Origin: Bostrychus sinensis
Lineage: Eukaryota > Chordata > Actinopteri > Gobiiformes > Eleotridae
NCBI GenBank assembly: GCA_020698575.1
Contig: CM036251.1
Span: 31,685,288 to 31,749,287 of the forward strand
DNA length: 64,000 nucleotides
Direction of reading: 5' to 3'
Every line of letters starts with the position of its first letter. Position 1 is the stretch's first letter. Both the position numbers and the translations under genes were made by a program. Below the pieces are notes generated by a model. It was not told where the DNA came from and did no database searches. It worked only from the letters and a program-made list of their open reading frames with translations. Shown here one piece after another: positions 1 through 10,950 of this stretch.

Positions 1-29
1 TAGTTTGTGTAGCTCGATTAGTCCTGTCA

Positions 30-143
30 GAGTTCACTTAAACGTGTGAATGAAGCAAAACTCAGCTCCAGGTATGTTTTTGATGAGGGAACATTATAAC
101 GTGCTAGAAAGCTCAGAAAAGTAGACTTTGCAAAACTTAATCC
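30..143 (+). repeat. 3' fragment of a dispersed MITE family (TTAAAG-ended)
   Basis: The segment with CTCCAGGTATGTTTTTGATG followed by AACATTATAAC and a GCAAAACTTAA end matches the right part of the elements at 10418-10950 and 32250-32602. Only the right part is present here. Confidence 0.6.
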
Positions 144-770
144 CTACAGTAACTTGTGTTTTATTTTGAAATTTCATTATTCACCATTTATGGGTCAGTT
201 CAGTTGGTTTCCTTGTCTGGCAGCTGTGAAAATGAGCAGATGCCGTCTCTGGCTCATTTCAGCCTCTCCCCGTCTTGCTGTGCTTTACCTGTGCTTCTCT
301 TTCTACCTCCGTCTGTCATCCCTGCCTTTCACACATCACTCTGTCTTCCTCATCCGTCAGTTTTGCCTCTTTTTGTTGTCTTCACAGTTTCCCACACTCC
401 TTTTTCAACCGCACATTTGGTACCTCCTAATATGTTTGGATTGTTTTTGCAGCAGCTGCTCTCCGCACCTGTGGCCCCGTCACATGCTTTCTATATGCTC
501 TCATGCTCTCGTACACTGTTTTCTGATCCCTCCATAAAAACTCATTGATTAAAGATGTGAGTTTGGAAGATCTTTTCAGGGCTAAGGCACGGGTCAAAGA
601 GGGATGATTAAACTGTGCTCACATTTGCTTCATGGGGTCTGGAATTTTTGGCCCGTTTGAAAATTGGTAAACGGGAAAAGTCAGTGTGATCCTGGACTGC
701 ATCCTGAGTTTCTTTAAAAACAAGAATGTCTTCCAGCGCTTGAAGCATTGGGTGTTCCTAAACTGATTGA

Positions 771-880
771 AAAAAAAGCTTTTCTACAGTTGTGCAGGCA
801 ATTAAATATCACTGAATTACTCACTAAAGGGCTGCCTGTTCTAACACATGCATCTGCACAAACAGGTGTTGAAACAATAA
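771..880 (+). repeat. Copy of an intronic repeated module
   Basis: The order TTTTCTACAGTTGT, then a TCACT..TTACTCACTAAAGGGCTG block, then ACATGCATCTGC and ACAGGTGTT is repeated, diverged, three more times at 2670-3010. I do not recognise the family. Confidence 0.5.
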
Positions 881-1489
881 AATAAATAGAAGCACTCAAA
901 GAGAGCAGACCTCCGTAAAGTACATGCAGAGACCTGGACTTGAACCAGTGATCTTCAAATTCAGGGGAAAACACAATCTTACAATGGTAAAGAATTCATT
1001 AAAACTAATCACTTCTTTCTTTACTGACACCTTGTGGCTGGGGTTAGTGTCTTTGGCCCTACCTTGCAAGGTACTAAATTCTTGAAAACAAATTCTAGAT
1101 CCAGATGCTAGGAGTGGGGAGCCTGGCCAGCCAGGCAAATTCTTCCTATTCTATACTGAGAAGTTAGTCTGGTACCTGTTTGCTTAAATTTCATTTCTAT
1201 GGGCGGAACAATGACAGGTGGAGTAACAAATCAGAGAAACGAAGGGCAGATGTAAGCAGTGCACCGCTGACCTAAACAAACACGGAGGTTTGCCGTTTTT
1301 GTCATAAAAGACAGAAACACTTCACTCCGACTGAGGAACCAGAGTGTCCTGCTTTCAAAAAGAAAATAGGAGAGGCTCAGGACTGGGCAGGTCGATACAA
1401 ATATTGATACTGATCAATACCAATGTTAGTATTATACTGGGCCAACACTAGAGTGATAAGATCCATTATTTTTATTCTCTGTAAAACCT

Positions 1490-1843
1490 ATGTGGCATGG
1501 TGGCTTAGTGGTTAGCACTTTCGCCTCACAGCAAGAAGGTCCTGGGTTTAATTCCCGGACCGTGTGGGGCCTTTCTGTGTGGAGTTTGCATGTTCTCCCC
1601 GTGTCTGGGTGGGTACTCCGGTTTCCCCCATCAACCTCAAAAAACATGCACAGTAGGCTAAAACCTCCAGCTAAGTACTCCTGACCAGGATCCTGGCTCA
1701 AGTTCTGGAGAAGGGTCCCCGGGCGCTGCACCGCAGTAGCAGCCCACTGCTCCTGACAGGTTGCCCCAGCGGCATTGAGGGATGGGTCAAATGCAGAGAA
1801 TGAATTTAAATAGCAATAAATAAAGTATACCTTACCTTACCTT
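1490..1843 (+). mobile_element. tRNA-derived SINE
   Basis: The head carries RNA polymerase III promoter-like boxes: an A-box-like TGGCTTAGTGGTTAGC at 1501-1516 and a B-box-like GGGTTTAATTCC at 1544-1555. These are followed by the body common in fish genomes (AGTTTGCATGTTCTCCCCG, then GGTACTCCGGTTTCC). The tail contains CTCCTGACAGGTTGCCCCAG and GGGTCAAATGCAGAG and ends in short TACCT repeats after AATAAATAAAG. Relatives are at 20918-21022 (tail only), 57970-58294 and 58983-59262 (reverse). The SINE seems to sit inside older A+T-rich repeat DNA, because GATA-type words resume on both sides. Confidence 0.8.
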
Positions 1844-2669
1844 AGTGATGGGGGGATAGATATCACAGAATCGATATATATTGACACTTGGGTATCAAGT
1901 ACTAGAATGAATCAAATTGAATGAAATAAAAACACATGCATCACTTCTAGATGTTTTGGGGTAATTTAGCATATATGACTAGTCCATCCATGTCATGTGA
2001 TAAGATGTTATCTATTGTCTGTCCTACTAGATACTCACTACTGTGCTCATTAAAGTTATTTATTTTCTACAGTGTACATTAAAGGTGTTGAATGGCCAGT
2101 AATAGTGATGTGATATGTCTTTAAGGGCAATAATATGTAGGAAAAAAATCACCTGTAAGAAATTATTAGTATCGGTATCAATTAACTTTCCCCAAAAAGT
2201 AATCAATACCATATCAAATCTAAAAAGTGTGGTGTCATATTGCCTTTCACTACTGTTTTCATTTGAGCACATTTGATGTTATTACTTTTTTTTTATTTGT
2301 CCATGAATTTTGCTCATCAGTTCTGTGTTTTCACATGCACTTAACAAAAGACAGCAAAAGTCACAAACTCATTGAGTGGTCAGTAATGTATTATTGTACT
2401 GACACTAGTTAGTCCACATATGAATGCACATAAGCTTCTTGTATGTATGTGTATGTGGTATAGATATCTGCAATACTGGCCTGGTTGGATTGGAAAAAAA
2501 CTTTTGCAGGACCGCACACCCCTACCAAACTTCTGGATCCACACCAAAAACAAAATCATTTTTGTCCCATTACTGATCTTCCTGAAAAAGTCATCCATTA
2601 CTTCCAAAGTTATCTTAACAGCATTATCTAAAGGACCAATCAATCAAGTCAAATCTATTGGTCTCACTA

Positions 2670-3010
2670 GTTTACTATTAGAGACCCTTAAATCACTAAT
2701 TAAAAGGCAGCTTGTTGTAGTACATGCATCTACACAGGTGTACACAGGTAGGAAAAATCATATTTTCTATGTTTTATTTACAAAACTGTTTGATTAGTCA
2801 TTGAATGGCTGAGTAATTGTTTCTTGTAATACATGCATCTGCTAAAACATACTTATGAAACAGTGTTTTTATCCTGATGCTTAAGGATAAAACACTTTTC
2901 TACAATTGTTTTATTTACTACACAATAAATACCCTTTAATCACTCATTAAAGAGCTGAGTAATAGCTTGTTGTGATACATGCACCTGCAAACACAGGTGT
3001 TTAAAGACAC
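2670..3010 (+). repeat. Three diverged tandem copies of the 771-880 module
   Basis: Blocks near 2685, 2790 and 2935 each run from an AATCACT or AGTCATT word through TTGTTGTRRTACATGCAYCTRC to an ACAGGTGTT-like word, absent only in the middle copy. The third is the closest match to the copy at 771. The spacings are irregular (about 105 and 145 bp). Confidence 0.5.
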
Positions 3011-3454
3011 TTAGAAGTTGCTCTGTGTGCTTATAATTGCATGCTTGTACACATGCACACATGAAGTCAGCCCATCTGGCCCAGTTTACATGTCTGGCAT
3101 TGCTGTTTAGTCACAGATGCCTTCATTTTAGATGGCTCAAAGACACACAATGAGCACAAAAGTAGCTATTAAATGCAGATATGTTGCCTAGGTGATTTCA
3201 TGTTTTTAATAAATAGGCCACGTCAGGTTAAATCCCCAGCATGTGGTATGAGGTGAGAAAGAGGTTCAGGACAAATAAGACGAGTGGCTCTGCTTTTAGC
3301 GTGGACGACACATCATCAGTGTCAGAACGCAGAGAACACATTCAGTTACACAATCTTAAAGCTTCCTGAAAAACTGAAAAACTCCTTGCGTCACACTTCC
3401 AACCCTCATTTCTTGACCCAACAACAAAAGAGTGACCTGTCCACTTTACTACTA

Positions 3455-4330
3455 CACAAATTAATGTTTTTAATTTTGAACAATGTCAAAAATAGCCACA
3501 TTGTAAAATTGAATGTAGCAGAAATAGCATCCTCTAAAGCAAATAAAGTCCTATTACTTTTAATTGTTTTATGGTAAATTATGGTCAAAATAAGCTTAAA
3601 ATTATTTAAAGAAAATAATAATAATCTTGAACTCATATCTTCATATCTTTCATATCTTTGAAATGAGCTATTATGTATTTTATGTAATTTTTTTTTATCT
3701 AATCTTTTTTTTTAAATCTTTTTTTAGAACCTCCTTTTCATTTGTCCTAAATTTCAGTAGTTCTATATGAAAACACTGCAAATATGTTTTATCATCCAGG
3801 AAGTAAATTATGAAACCGCCCCACGTACCCCTGGTTGGGAAACACTGCTCTAAAGCCTGATTCTTCTGTGTCTTTTTCACAGAGTATTAACGCTGTTGTC
3901 TCTAGGTCTTTGTGAACCCTTCAAACTTCTGTGTCTCTTGCAGTCCACGTAATCTCGATGTGTAGATACATTTTTGAGGAGGAACACAGGTTTTGAGAGG
4001 CTTCATGGCACTGCAGAGGAGTCCACAGGGCTTCACTGTTGATATGACGCCGAAAGCCTTAAGAGCTACACTGTTCATTGTGCTGTGGCTAATACTGCTG
4101 CTAGCATCAGAGCAACTTAAATACTGTCTATGACAACTCCACATATGCTAAAAACCAATAATCACAGAGAAAGAAGAATTGCTACCTATGTAACGCCTTC
4201 GCTAAGAAGGTGGCAGCAAAATAGCTAAAATGAAGTATGTACTGTGATGGGAAAAGCTACTGCTGTGTTTATGCATGCAAATTAGCCATGTGCCTTTTTG
4301 CATCTTTTCACAACACTTTCTATGGCAGTG
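3455..4330 (+). repeat. Interrupted copy of a 320-bp dispersed repeat (hAT interior family)
   Basis: The left part (TTTTTAATTTTGAACAATGTC to CCTCTAAAG, 3455-3539) and the right part (about 4054-4310, including GAGCAACTTAAATACTG, AGAGAAAGAAG and TGCAAATTAGCC) match the continuous interiors of the elements at 35704-36370 and 59962-60625. The middle is occupied by a hAT insertion (3540-3847) plus about 200 bp not seen in the other copies. Next to it, 4326-4395 has a GTACCCCC-type sequence like other hAT ends. Confidence 0.6.
3540..3847. mobile_element. Short hAT-like insertion with 8-bp target duplication
   Basis: The 8-bp word CTCTAAAG occurs at 3532-3539 and again at 3848-3855. The right end reads GGTTGGGAAACACTG, the reverse complement of the CAGTGTTTCCCAACC ends common on fish hAT elements. 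The left end begins with CA but is otherwise eroded. The insertion breaks the repeat at 3455-4330 at a point where other copies continue. Confidence 0.55.
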
Positions 4331-5384
4331 GCCCAAACTTTTCACAGTCCCATAGCCCTTCTGAATTTTGAGTCCCAGCCATGTACCCCCTACCCTTGCG
4401 CACTTTAAAAAAGTGTTTGTAAGTAGAGTACACATGAAATAAAATCTTACAGAGAATTATTTCTCAGTACATTGAAATATTTATTAATACATTACCGGCA
4501 TTTTCAGGGAGCTACACCTGTTTACCACCATTTAGCCTACAAAATGAACAAATAGGTTGTGTTCATGGGATGTCAAAGGATTCTAAAGAGCCTAAAGTTT
4601 AAAATTGAGATGGAGGCAGCTCAGAATGCTATAGTAAAATCTGCTGCTAAAGATTCAAAATGCAGATGTGTTGGTGTGATTTATGGCAAATATCTCTGCA
4701 AGTACTGAGCGTATCCACATGAAACAAAAACTGGCACAAAGTTCAAAGTCTTCTTTGTCAGCACAACTGACCTTTGTGAAGTTATTTCTTCACTATAACT
4801 TCAAAAAGTGGTGATATTATTCAAACATACAGGCATGATTGTTGTTAGTTGACTCAGCATTAAGTCATTAGATTATTATGGTGTGGTTGTGGACCCAATT
4901 GCTAAAAAAAAGATCAGGTTTAATATTTGTGAATTTTCTGTTTGGTTATTTCTTTTAAAAAGAGTACCTCACCTACACATTTATACAGGCCCCTGCCCCA
5001 GTCTGAGGTTTTTGCATAATCAGATTCTAGAATGTCAATCCAACCTATTGCCAAACAATAATTTGCAGAACACTTGTAAGAATGTGTATTTTTGTCAATG
5101 TGCAAAGACACTTCAGACTGTATTTTTTATATTTTATATTCCATTTTCAAAATGTAATCAGGCTGTTTGCAATTCATGTTTTTTTTATTATTTTGCATAC
5201 CCTGAGTAAAAAAGTAAAATTATTTATTATTATTTATTTATATAAATTATTTTGCACAGACTTAACAACTAACAATGTGTTAAATGTGAGGGGTTTTGCT
5301 AAAAAATTGTGCTGATTCCAGATGAAATGAACAAACTGGTGCAGTAGAAGAGACTGAATCTGTCGCTGAGGCTCTTCTGTCTTT

Positions 5385-5690
5385 ATTATTCTGATGTTTC
5401 TAAAGAAGTACTACTTTACTGCATCTGTTATATTCAAGTACTGTGTGTCTACAATGATGACACTTCAAAACACATGATTTTAAACCAAAACTCAAAATAC
5501 TTTGTACTTCAAACCAACTCAAAAGTGCAGTAAAGTAAAAAGTAGATACTTGCTCTAAAATGCAGTGACGTAAAAGTAAAAGTACCCTTGTAAAATCGAA
5601 TTAAAATAAATTACAGATACATAAAAAATGTACTTAAGTAAAATAACTCATTACTCTTATATTTAAAATTGTTACTTATTTGTATTGCAT
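5385..5690 (+). repeat. Dispersed AAGTAAAAGTACC repeat, uninterrupted copy
   Basis: It contains ACACATGATTTTAAACC, CAAAACTCAAAATACTT, GTAAAAGTAAAAGTACCC and ATGTACTTAAGTAAA in the same order as 37806-37990. Those copies flank the minisatellite at 37366-37806, so this copy acts as an empty-site comparison. This acttaagtaaa-type sequence is common in fish genomes. Confidence 0.65.
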
Positions 5691-6317
5691 GTTTATATAA
5701 AGACAGGACGCCTCTCGACTCTCCCTGTACAATTCTGTAATCATTTTTGATATAGAAATAACCACATAACTTCATGTTTTGGTATCCGTTCTTATCAGTT
5801 TCACCTCTGGGGTGGGGGGAGGGGGTTAGGGCAGAGCGCTGGGTGGGAAGTATGTTTTTTAGCCATCCACGCACTCGGGCCACACACTGTTTTGTTCTCG
5901 GGGCTGCAGCTGTGTTGGTTTAGTCCCGTGCCACCTGATGAATCACGCCGGGCGCTCTGTGAGAAGACATTAGCACGCTACATACAGCTACACACAATGC
6001 ATGCAACCACTAACCACGCACTGGGCTTTCCTTTGTCCTCACACTCACCACACTGCCGACCTTTGACCCCAACACGGCGGGTGACGCTCAACACACCCAT
6101 TTGAACATGCTTCCTGCTTCAGGGGTCATTAACATGTTTAACTCACCTTGGTGATAACTCAGGCGTGAACGTGTATGTGGTTCAACAGCGAGGTGGGGGG
6201 CAGCAAGTGTGTGTGTTCTGGACTTGTGTGGCTTATGGAGTGAAAATTCCAATATGAAAAAAATTGTTTTGACTTGGATAAATACAAGAGTATGCTAACA
6301 ATATAAAAACCTGCCTC

Positions 6318-6339
6318 AATAATAATAATAATAATAATG
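6318..6339 (+). repeat. (AAT)n microsatellite
   Basis: About seven perfect AAT units. Confidence 0.9.
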
Positions 6340-6547
6340 ACACAAGTATAAACGCCGCAGATCTATAGCAACAAAGACACCAATAACCAAGAGAGAAAAA
6401 AGCTTAAACTTTTTGTTTAATGCTACACTTTTTTCCTGCATAAATCATTTAATCAACTTCTGCTCTGGCCATAAATACCAAATATTTAATTATTTTCAGA
6501 ATTTTAACCATTTTTGTGCCAGTGTATATTGTCAATATTGTCAATGC

Positions 6548-6968
6548 TAATGGACTAAACCAGGATTAAATCAGGTCTAAACCAGAATTCAACCAGCGAA
6601 AAAAAAAATCTGGCCTTAAACCAAGAATAAACCAGGAATTAATCAGAACAAAACTAGGTCTAAACCAAGTCAAAACCAGATCAAACCAAGATTAAACCAG
6701 GATTAATCCATGGCTAAAACCAGAACTAAACAAAGACTAAACCAGGACTAAGTGGGGTCTAAGCCAGGACTAAACCAGATCTAAACCAGAACTAAACTCG
6801 GCCTCAAATCAAGTCTAAACCAGGACTAAACCAGAACTCAACAACAAAAAAATTTATAAATCAGGCCTAAATCTAGGAATTAATTAGTACTAAACTAGAT
6901 CTAAACCAGATCTTAACCAGCTCAAACCAGGACTAAGCTGGGACCAAACCAGGACTAAATCAGGTCCT
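6548..6968 (+). repeat. Minisatellite 1, degenerate 11-bp TAAACCAGGWC unit
   Basis: Head-to-tail variants of GGACTAAACCA and GGTCTAAACCA, with many substitutions and length changes. It ends against a hAT-like terminus (6969-7006), about 180 bp upstream of the semaphorin exon. Same unit as the arrays at 13050, 17874 and 37431. Confidence 0.85.
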
Positions 6969-7006
6969 GGGGGTGTACAAAACCAAAAAGGTTGGGAACC
7001 ATTGCC
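6969..7006 (-). mobile_element. hAT-like terminal fragment
   Basis: The sequence ends AAAGGTTGGGAACCATTG, close to the reverse complement of the CAGTGGTTCCCAACC terminus of many fish hAT elements. I did not find a matching left end, so only one terminus is claimed. Confidence 0.4.
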
Positions 7007-7149
7007 TTAGAGATTCCAAGATATATTGGAACTTGCAAAAACAACAAAATACCCAAGGCACTCTCTTATAAAGTTAAAAAGCCTTTATTATTTAGAGCAT
7101 GTCTCCATAGACTTAAAAACCCTAACCCATGCATTTTGTTGTTTTCCAG

Positions 7150-7549
7150 GTCAAACTGGACGACCGCTTGGTTCACACTGACCGAGGCCTCCTGATCCGC
7201 TCGGTCCAGACCTCAGACGCCGGTTCATACACCTGCCTGGCTCAAGAGCACTCCCACTTCACCCACACTCTCCTCCGATTCAGACTACAGCTCGTCCCGC
7301 ACGGGCAAATGGACTCCAAGCCCGCTGAGGAGAAGGCTGCAGGACGTTCACCCCAGAGGCGAACCCAGGCAGCGCTACAAGGACTACCTCCGCATCATGA
7401 GCGCCCCCTACGGCTCGCTGGAGGAGTACTGCGACTCGCTCTGGCTGGAGAAGAGACCCTCGAGGGCCAGGGGAAGAGGTTTAGGGGCCAGCAAGTGGAA
7501 ACACATGCAGGAAATGAAAAAGAGTAGGAATCGGAGACATCACGTATAG
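7150..7549 (+). CDS. Class 3 semaphorin (sema3d-like), last coding exon, with a frame change
   Basis: Class 3 semaphorins are secreted axon-guidance and vascular cues that act through neuropilin-plexin receptors. The exon follows a clear acceptor (TTGTTGTTTTCCAG) and starts VKLDDRLVHTDRGLLIRSV. It then shows the end of an Ig domain with the DAGSYTC cysteine motif, followed by LLRFRLQLV. That reading frame (first base 7150) continues into non-semaphorin residues. From 7373 the next frame gives the family-type tail: RYKDYLRIMSAPYGSLEEYC, a basic furin-like stretch (KRPSRARGR) and KWKHMQEMKKSRNRRHH, stopping at TAG 7547-7549. The switch lies between about 7340 and 7372, with no room for an intron. 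If not corrected, the first frame ends at 7525-7527 and loses the basic tail. It could be an assembly error, an indel or a decayed copy. KWKHMQEMKK plus RNRRHH points to sema3d from memory, but another class 3 member is possible. Upstream Sema and PSI exons are not in the window. Confidence 0.85.
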
Positions 7550-8030
7550 ACAGGAGGTCAGACATTAAAGACAAAGGGGGAAGTGACTTTGTTTGGCTTA
7601 GATAGAAATGTTTAATAGAAATGAAAATCAGCTGTTCAAAGCACAATTCAAATGTATTGTTGGAAATGTTTTTATTATTAAGGCAATCCAAAGTTTACGA
7701 GGGTTTAGCAACACAAGGACTTTCAAAATAAAATGCAAGACACTTGTAGATCCGAGCAGTTTTCCTGTATACTTTTATGACAGTAATTACAATAGGATTT
7801 TAATGTTTGCTTGTGACTGTATGAATTCATGATTGTAAATATTGATATGACGTGTACAGGAGCATGCCTAGTTTAGTTCATTACTAATCTGTATAAATAT
7901 AATGATAATCCAGTTTCTTTTTCATAAAAAATATTTTTGTACAAATGTTTTGCTGATTGTAGGTCAAGTAGATGATTTTTTTTTTTTTTTTTGTAAACAT
8001 AATTTAATAAATTTGTACTTTAATAAGTGT
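7550..8030 (+). other. Semaphorin 3' UTR with two poly(A) signals
   Basis: A+T-rich sequence follows the stop codon directly. AATAAA occurs at 7727-7732 and at 8006-8011, the second after a T13-14 run. A transcript end near 8025-8030 is likely. The end point is inferred, not seen. Confidence 0.65.
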
Positions 8031-8432
8031 GTACCAGATTTATTTTTTGGCACATAGAGAGAACATCATTATACCCCTATATATCCCTTGTTGAGGACCT
8101 TAGTGTATTGTAAATAGCCACTAAGAGCTGCAAAGTCATGGGTAGCACCGCTCTGACTGTATGTTAGGGTTAGGGTGTGGGTGTAGAACATTGTTTAGAT
8201 CCAGGATTGTAAAAAGAGTCAGTATCAGTGAAATAAAGTCAGTTTGTCTGTTAGGAACAAACCTTGAACCAGTAAAATTTACCTGTCGGCACTTTATGAT
8301 CAGCTCCCACATCCTCCTAAAATACTGACTCCAGTCACAGAGTGTGACTGAGTACTTCTAGATTTTCTAACTAATGTTCTAACAGCTGGTGCCCTAAGGC
8401 TATAGCACATGCTGTATAATAATCCCACAATT
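8031..8432. other. Intergenic, nothing recognised
   Basis: No exon or repeat recognised. A short telomere-like GTTAGGGTTAGGG word lies at 8163-8175. Confidence 0.5.
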
Positions 8433-8810
8433 TTAAAGCGGAACTCAGTAACTCTGCTTGTTTCTTCGCTCTTTTTGTCTTATTTTGCTCTATAAAGCTC
8501 CCCATACAGTTCGGAGTAAAGCACTATCATAAATACTCACAAGCCCAGTTGACTCCTGTGTGACCCCTTATTCATCTTTACTTTTGTTTTCCCCTCCGCC
8601 TATCTGTAAAAATATGTTTCTTCCACTTGGCCGCTCTGGAACGACGAAAAATCGAGAAATAAAGCCACCGCTGGCTTGTTGTTTTGCTAACTGGGATGTG
8701 CAGCTTTCTCGCGAGACCCGAGACTTCTGCGACTCCAGGTCGGCGACACTCAGACTTGCAAGTGTCACTTACAGTCCAGAGACACCAGGGGGCGATGCTG
8801 CACACTTCAT
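8433..8810 (+). repeat. Dispersed repeat R, uninterrupted copy
   Basis: It shares with 30501-31090 the ordered words GCTCCCC, GGAGTAAAGCA, GTTGAC.CC, AATAAARCCAYCGCTGGCTTG and GCTAACTGGGA. It is more GC-rich at its right end, where CACCAGGGGGCGATGCTGC occurs. I do not recognise the family name. Confidence 0.55.
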
Positions 8811-8868
8811 TTACCCCACAACAACTCATCTAACCATCACACGGACTCTGAAACAGTTTATATAAAGG

Positions 8869-8919
8869 CAGGGGTGAAAGTAGATTTTTGCTTATGCCGG
8901 TACTATAACAAATTATGCC

Positions 8920-8962
<43 letters not shown>

Positions 8963-9993
8963 CAGAAAAAGCAGATATACGAGGTTAAGAATGAATCTTG
9001 ACTATAAATGAAAAATATAGACATGGCTTATACAGGGTTTAACAGGGTTTGAAAACAAATCAAACGCACCCTATAAAGGCCAACACACACCGGACGCACG
9101 TCAAAAAATATGCCCCTATTGTTTTCTATGAGGCGCACACATGGCCCCCGTACTTCTGCAGTAACAAAAACAAAGCAAACAGGTGACATACATCAGGCTC
9201 TGACACCTTCCTCACCTGTCTCCTCCCTGATACCGCTGCCTCTCCTCGTGTGTGTCTGTGTGTCTGTGTGCGTCAGCCCCATGGCAGTGTTCAGAGCGGC
9301 CGCGGAGCGCGAGCCGCCCGCAGCCTCCACAACAGAACTGAAGTGAAAGCGGCCAAAACTCTGATTGTTATTAAGTTGCTTGTATTCTGTTTAGTTCGTA
9401 GCTCGTGCGGTTTCCTCGTGCTTCCGCAGTGTCTCGTGTTTTAGAAAGAATCTCAGACTGATCCATCTGTGGGGCGTTTAAATGCCATAGGCAAATGACT
9501 TTATTTATTTGGAAAGACATGGCTCCGCGATCTACCCGCACTGGTTTTACGATCAACTGGTAGATTGCGTTCGCCGGGTTGAGGACCACTGATTAAAACC
9601 TTCTCAAGCGTTTGGTGTAATTTTAGGCGGCGCTCCAGGTGTGCTTTGGGCTTAATGCTCAATGCGTTTGTTTAAGGAAGCGAGACAATCAGTGAATGAT
9701 GAGAGGGGAGAGGGACATTCTGTGCATTAAATCACATCACGGAGCGATCATAAGCCACTAAAAACACACAGACACAGATATGATGAGATAAAGCACTGCC
9801 TGGTTCACATGCTTTAGCGTCAGATTTTTTTTTCCTCATAAAAGCGTCCGCGGTCCGCGGCTGCTTTCTAATGTGTGTAAAAGCTGCAAAGACCGGCTGG
9901 ACAGCTGATCTCTTTCTACCCGGTACTGCGTACCCCCTCTAAATCTTATGCCGGTACGTAGTACCGGGCCGTACCGGCTTACTTTCACCCCTG
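8869..9993 (+). mobile_element. hAT transposon, non-autonomous, perfect 8-bp target duplication
   Basis: The element begins CAGGGGTGAAAGTA and ends with its exact reverse complement TACTTTCACCCCTG. It is flanked by TATAAAGG at 8861-8868 and 9994-10001, the 8-bp duplication expected of hAT transposition. Both ends also carry GCCGGTAC just inside the termini. The 1125-bp interior holds an (AT)n tract (about 8921-8960) and an unusually CpG-rich stretch (about 9060-9600) with short chance frames only. No transposase domain is visible. A hAT-end-like GAGGACCACTG at 9581-9591 suggests an older nested fragment. Confidence 0.9.
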
Positions 9994-10001
9994 TATAAAG
10001 G

Positions 10002-10417
10002 TAAAAAAGTTCTGCTTTAATATTTTGCTGCATGTGTAAGAAATATATTTGCCGGCTTTTTGTAATTTACACATTACATTTATAACAAAGTGCAGGAGGT
10101 GCAAGTTCTACTGTGTGTAATATAATGCTCTGTTATATGATAACAAACACACGTATAGAATGTGTACAGTTAATTATACAAATATATCATCTGTATTATT
10201 GCGCCACCTACTGGTGATTGAACTTAAAAATTGGTCTATTAAAAGAAAGTTGTAAAATTTGTATAAAATGCATAGGTTTTAATACATAAAAATTGTATTA
10301 TGATCTCACATAATGCAGTGTTATTATTAAATGTAGTTTAACACATGCATTCATTTGCAGGAGATATTTTAAGTAATGGGTACAAGGTAAGATCAATAAC
10401 CTAGTCAATATCCAACT
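10002..10417. other. Intergenic, nothing recognised
   Basis: A+T-rich sequence with a GCGCCACCTACTGG word at 10201. No exon or repeat call is supportable. Confidence 0.5.
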
Positions 10418-10950
10418 TTAAAGAGGCTATATTATGCTTTTATTCACATTTTTAACCAATTTTGGTCACCTCTAGAACAGCATTTCACATTTTACAACCT
10501 TTAAAAACATTATCTGACTAAAAGAGTATGTTTTTAAGAGGTACTCCACTGGAGCCATAAAGAAACAAGTGAAAAGATCAGCAGAGTACAACTCTGTCGT
10601 GGTGTTTTGAAGTTAAACAGTGACAGAAAAAAGCACTTCACTTTTAACTTTTTGTATGATGTCATTTTACAACAAAATGAAAAATATCTGTGAAGAATCA
10701 GTGGAAAAGGAGCTGTACACTGTTTTTTTGGATAAATGAATGAGAGCAGACTGGATGTAGAGAGCTTGCTGATTGGTTAGTGCTTCCTGAAGTGGGCGGG
10801 GGTTTGTGGGAGAGGCGAATGTTTGTGCAGATGAGTGTTTTGAGGCCTCAGAAAGGCTGTGCCAGTGAATACAGGATTACTCAAACAGACGTGAATAAAA
10901 CAAATCACAACTCCAGGTATGTTTTGATTAGGGGACATTATAACACGGTG
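10418..10950 (+). mobile_element. MITE with TTAAAGAGGC terminus
   Basis: It begins TTAAAGAGGCTATATTATGC at 10418-10437. This is exactly the reverse complement of the right end of the copy at 32583-32602, so the pair defines a 20-bp terminal inverted repeat for the family. The body has GTGCTTCCTGAAGTGGGCGG and CTCCAGGTATGTTTTGAT. The right terminus is missing after ACATTATAAC. Fragments are at 30-143, 11575-11690 and 12773-12985. Confidence 0.7.

Larger units (their letters stand above)
1..7149 (+). other. Probable last intron of the class 3 semaphorin gene (inferred)
   Basis: This stretch ends at a good splice acceptor (pyrimidine-rich tract then AG at 7148-7149) directly before the semaphorin exon, so at least its right part is intronic. 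I found no other semaphorin exon in it. Stretches holding nothing I recognise are 144-770 (pyrimidine-rich from 156 to 540), 1844-2669 (A+T rich with GATA/TATC-like words), 4401-5384 and 5691-6317. Its true left end lies outside the window or is unmarked. Confidence 0.55.

Noticed and set aside
154..548. Two overlapping open frames of 127 and 130 codons on the + strand
   Set aside because: Pyrimidine-rich sequence lacking stops by composition; the translations are low-complexity Phe/Leu/Ser/Pro with no domain.
1490..1565. A functional tRNA gene
   Set aside because: The A- and B-box words belong to a SINE head; no cloverleaf or anticodon arm can be drawn and the SINE body follows.
2420..2797. 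125-codon frame on the + strand
   Set aside because: Overlaps the repeated module and has no recognisable domain or splice context.
6548..6968. Plant-type telomere repeat (CTAAACC)
   Set aside because: The unit is 11 bp with extra AGGWC bases; similarity to CCCTAAA is coincidental.
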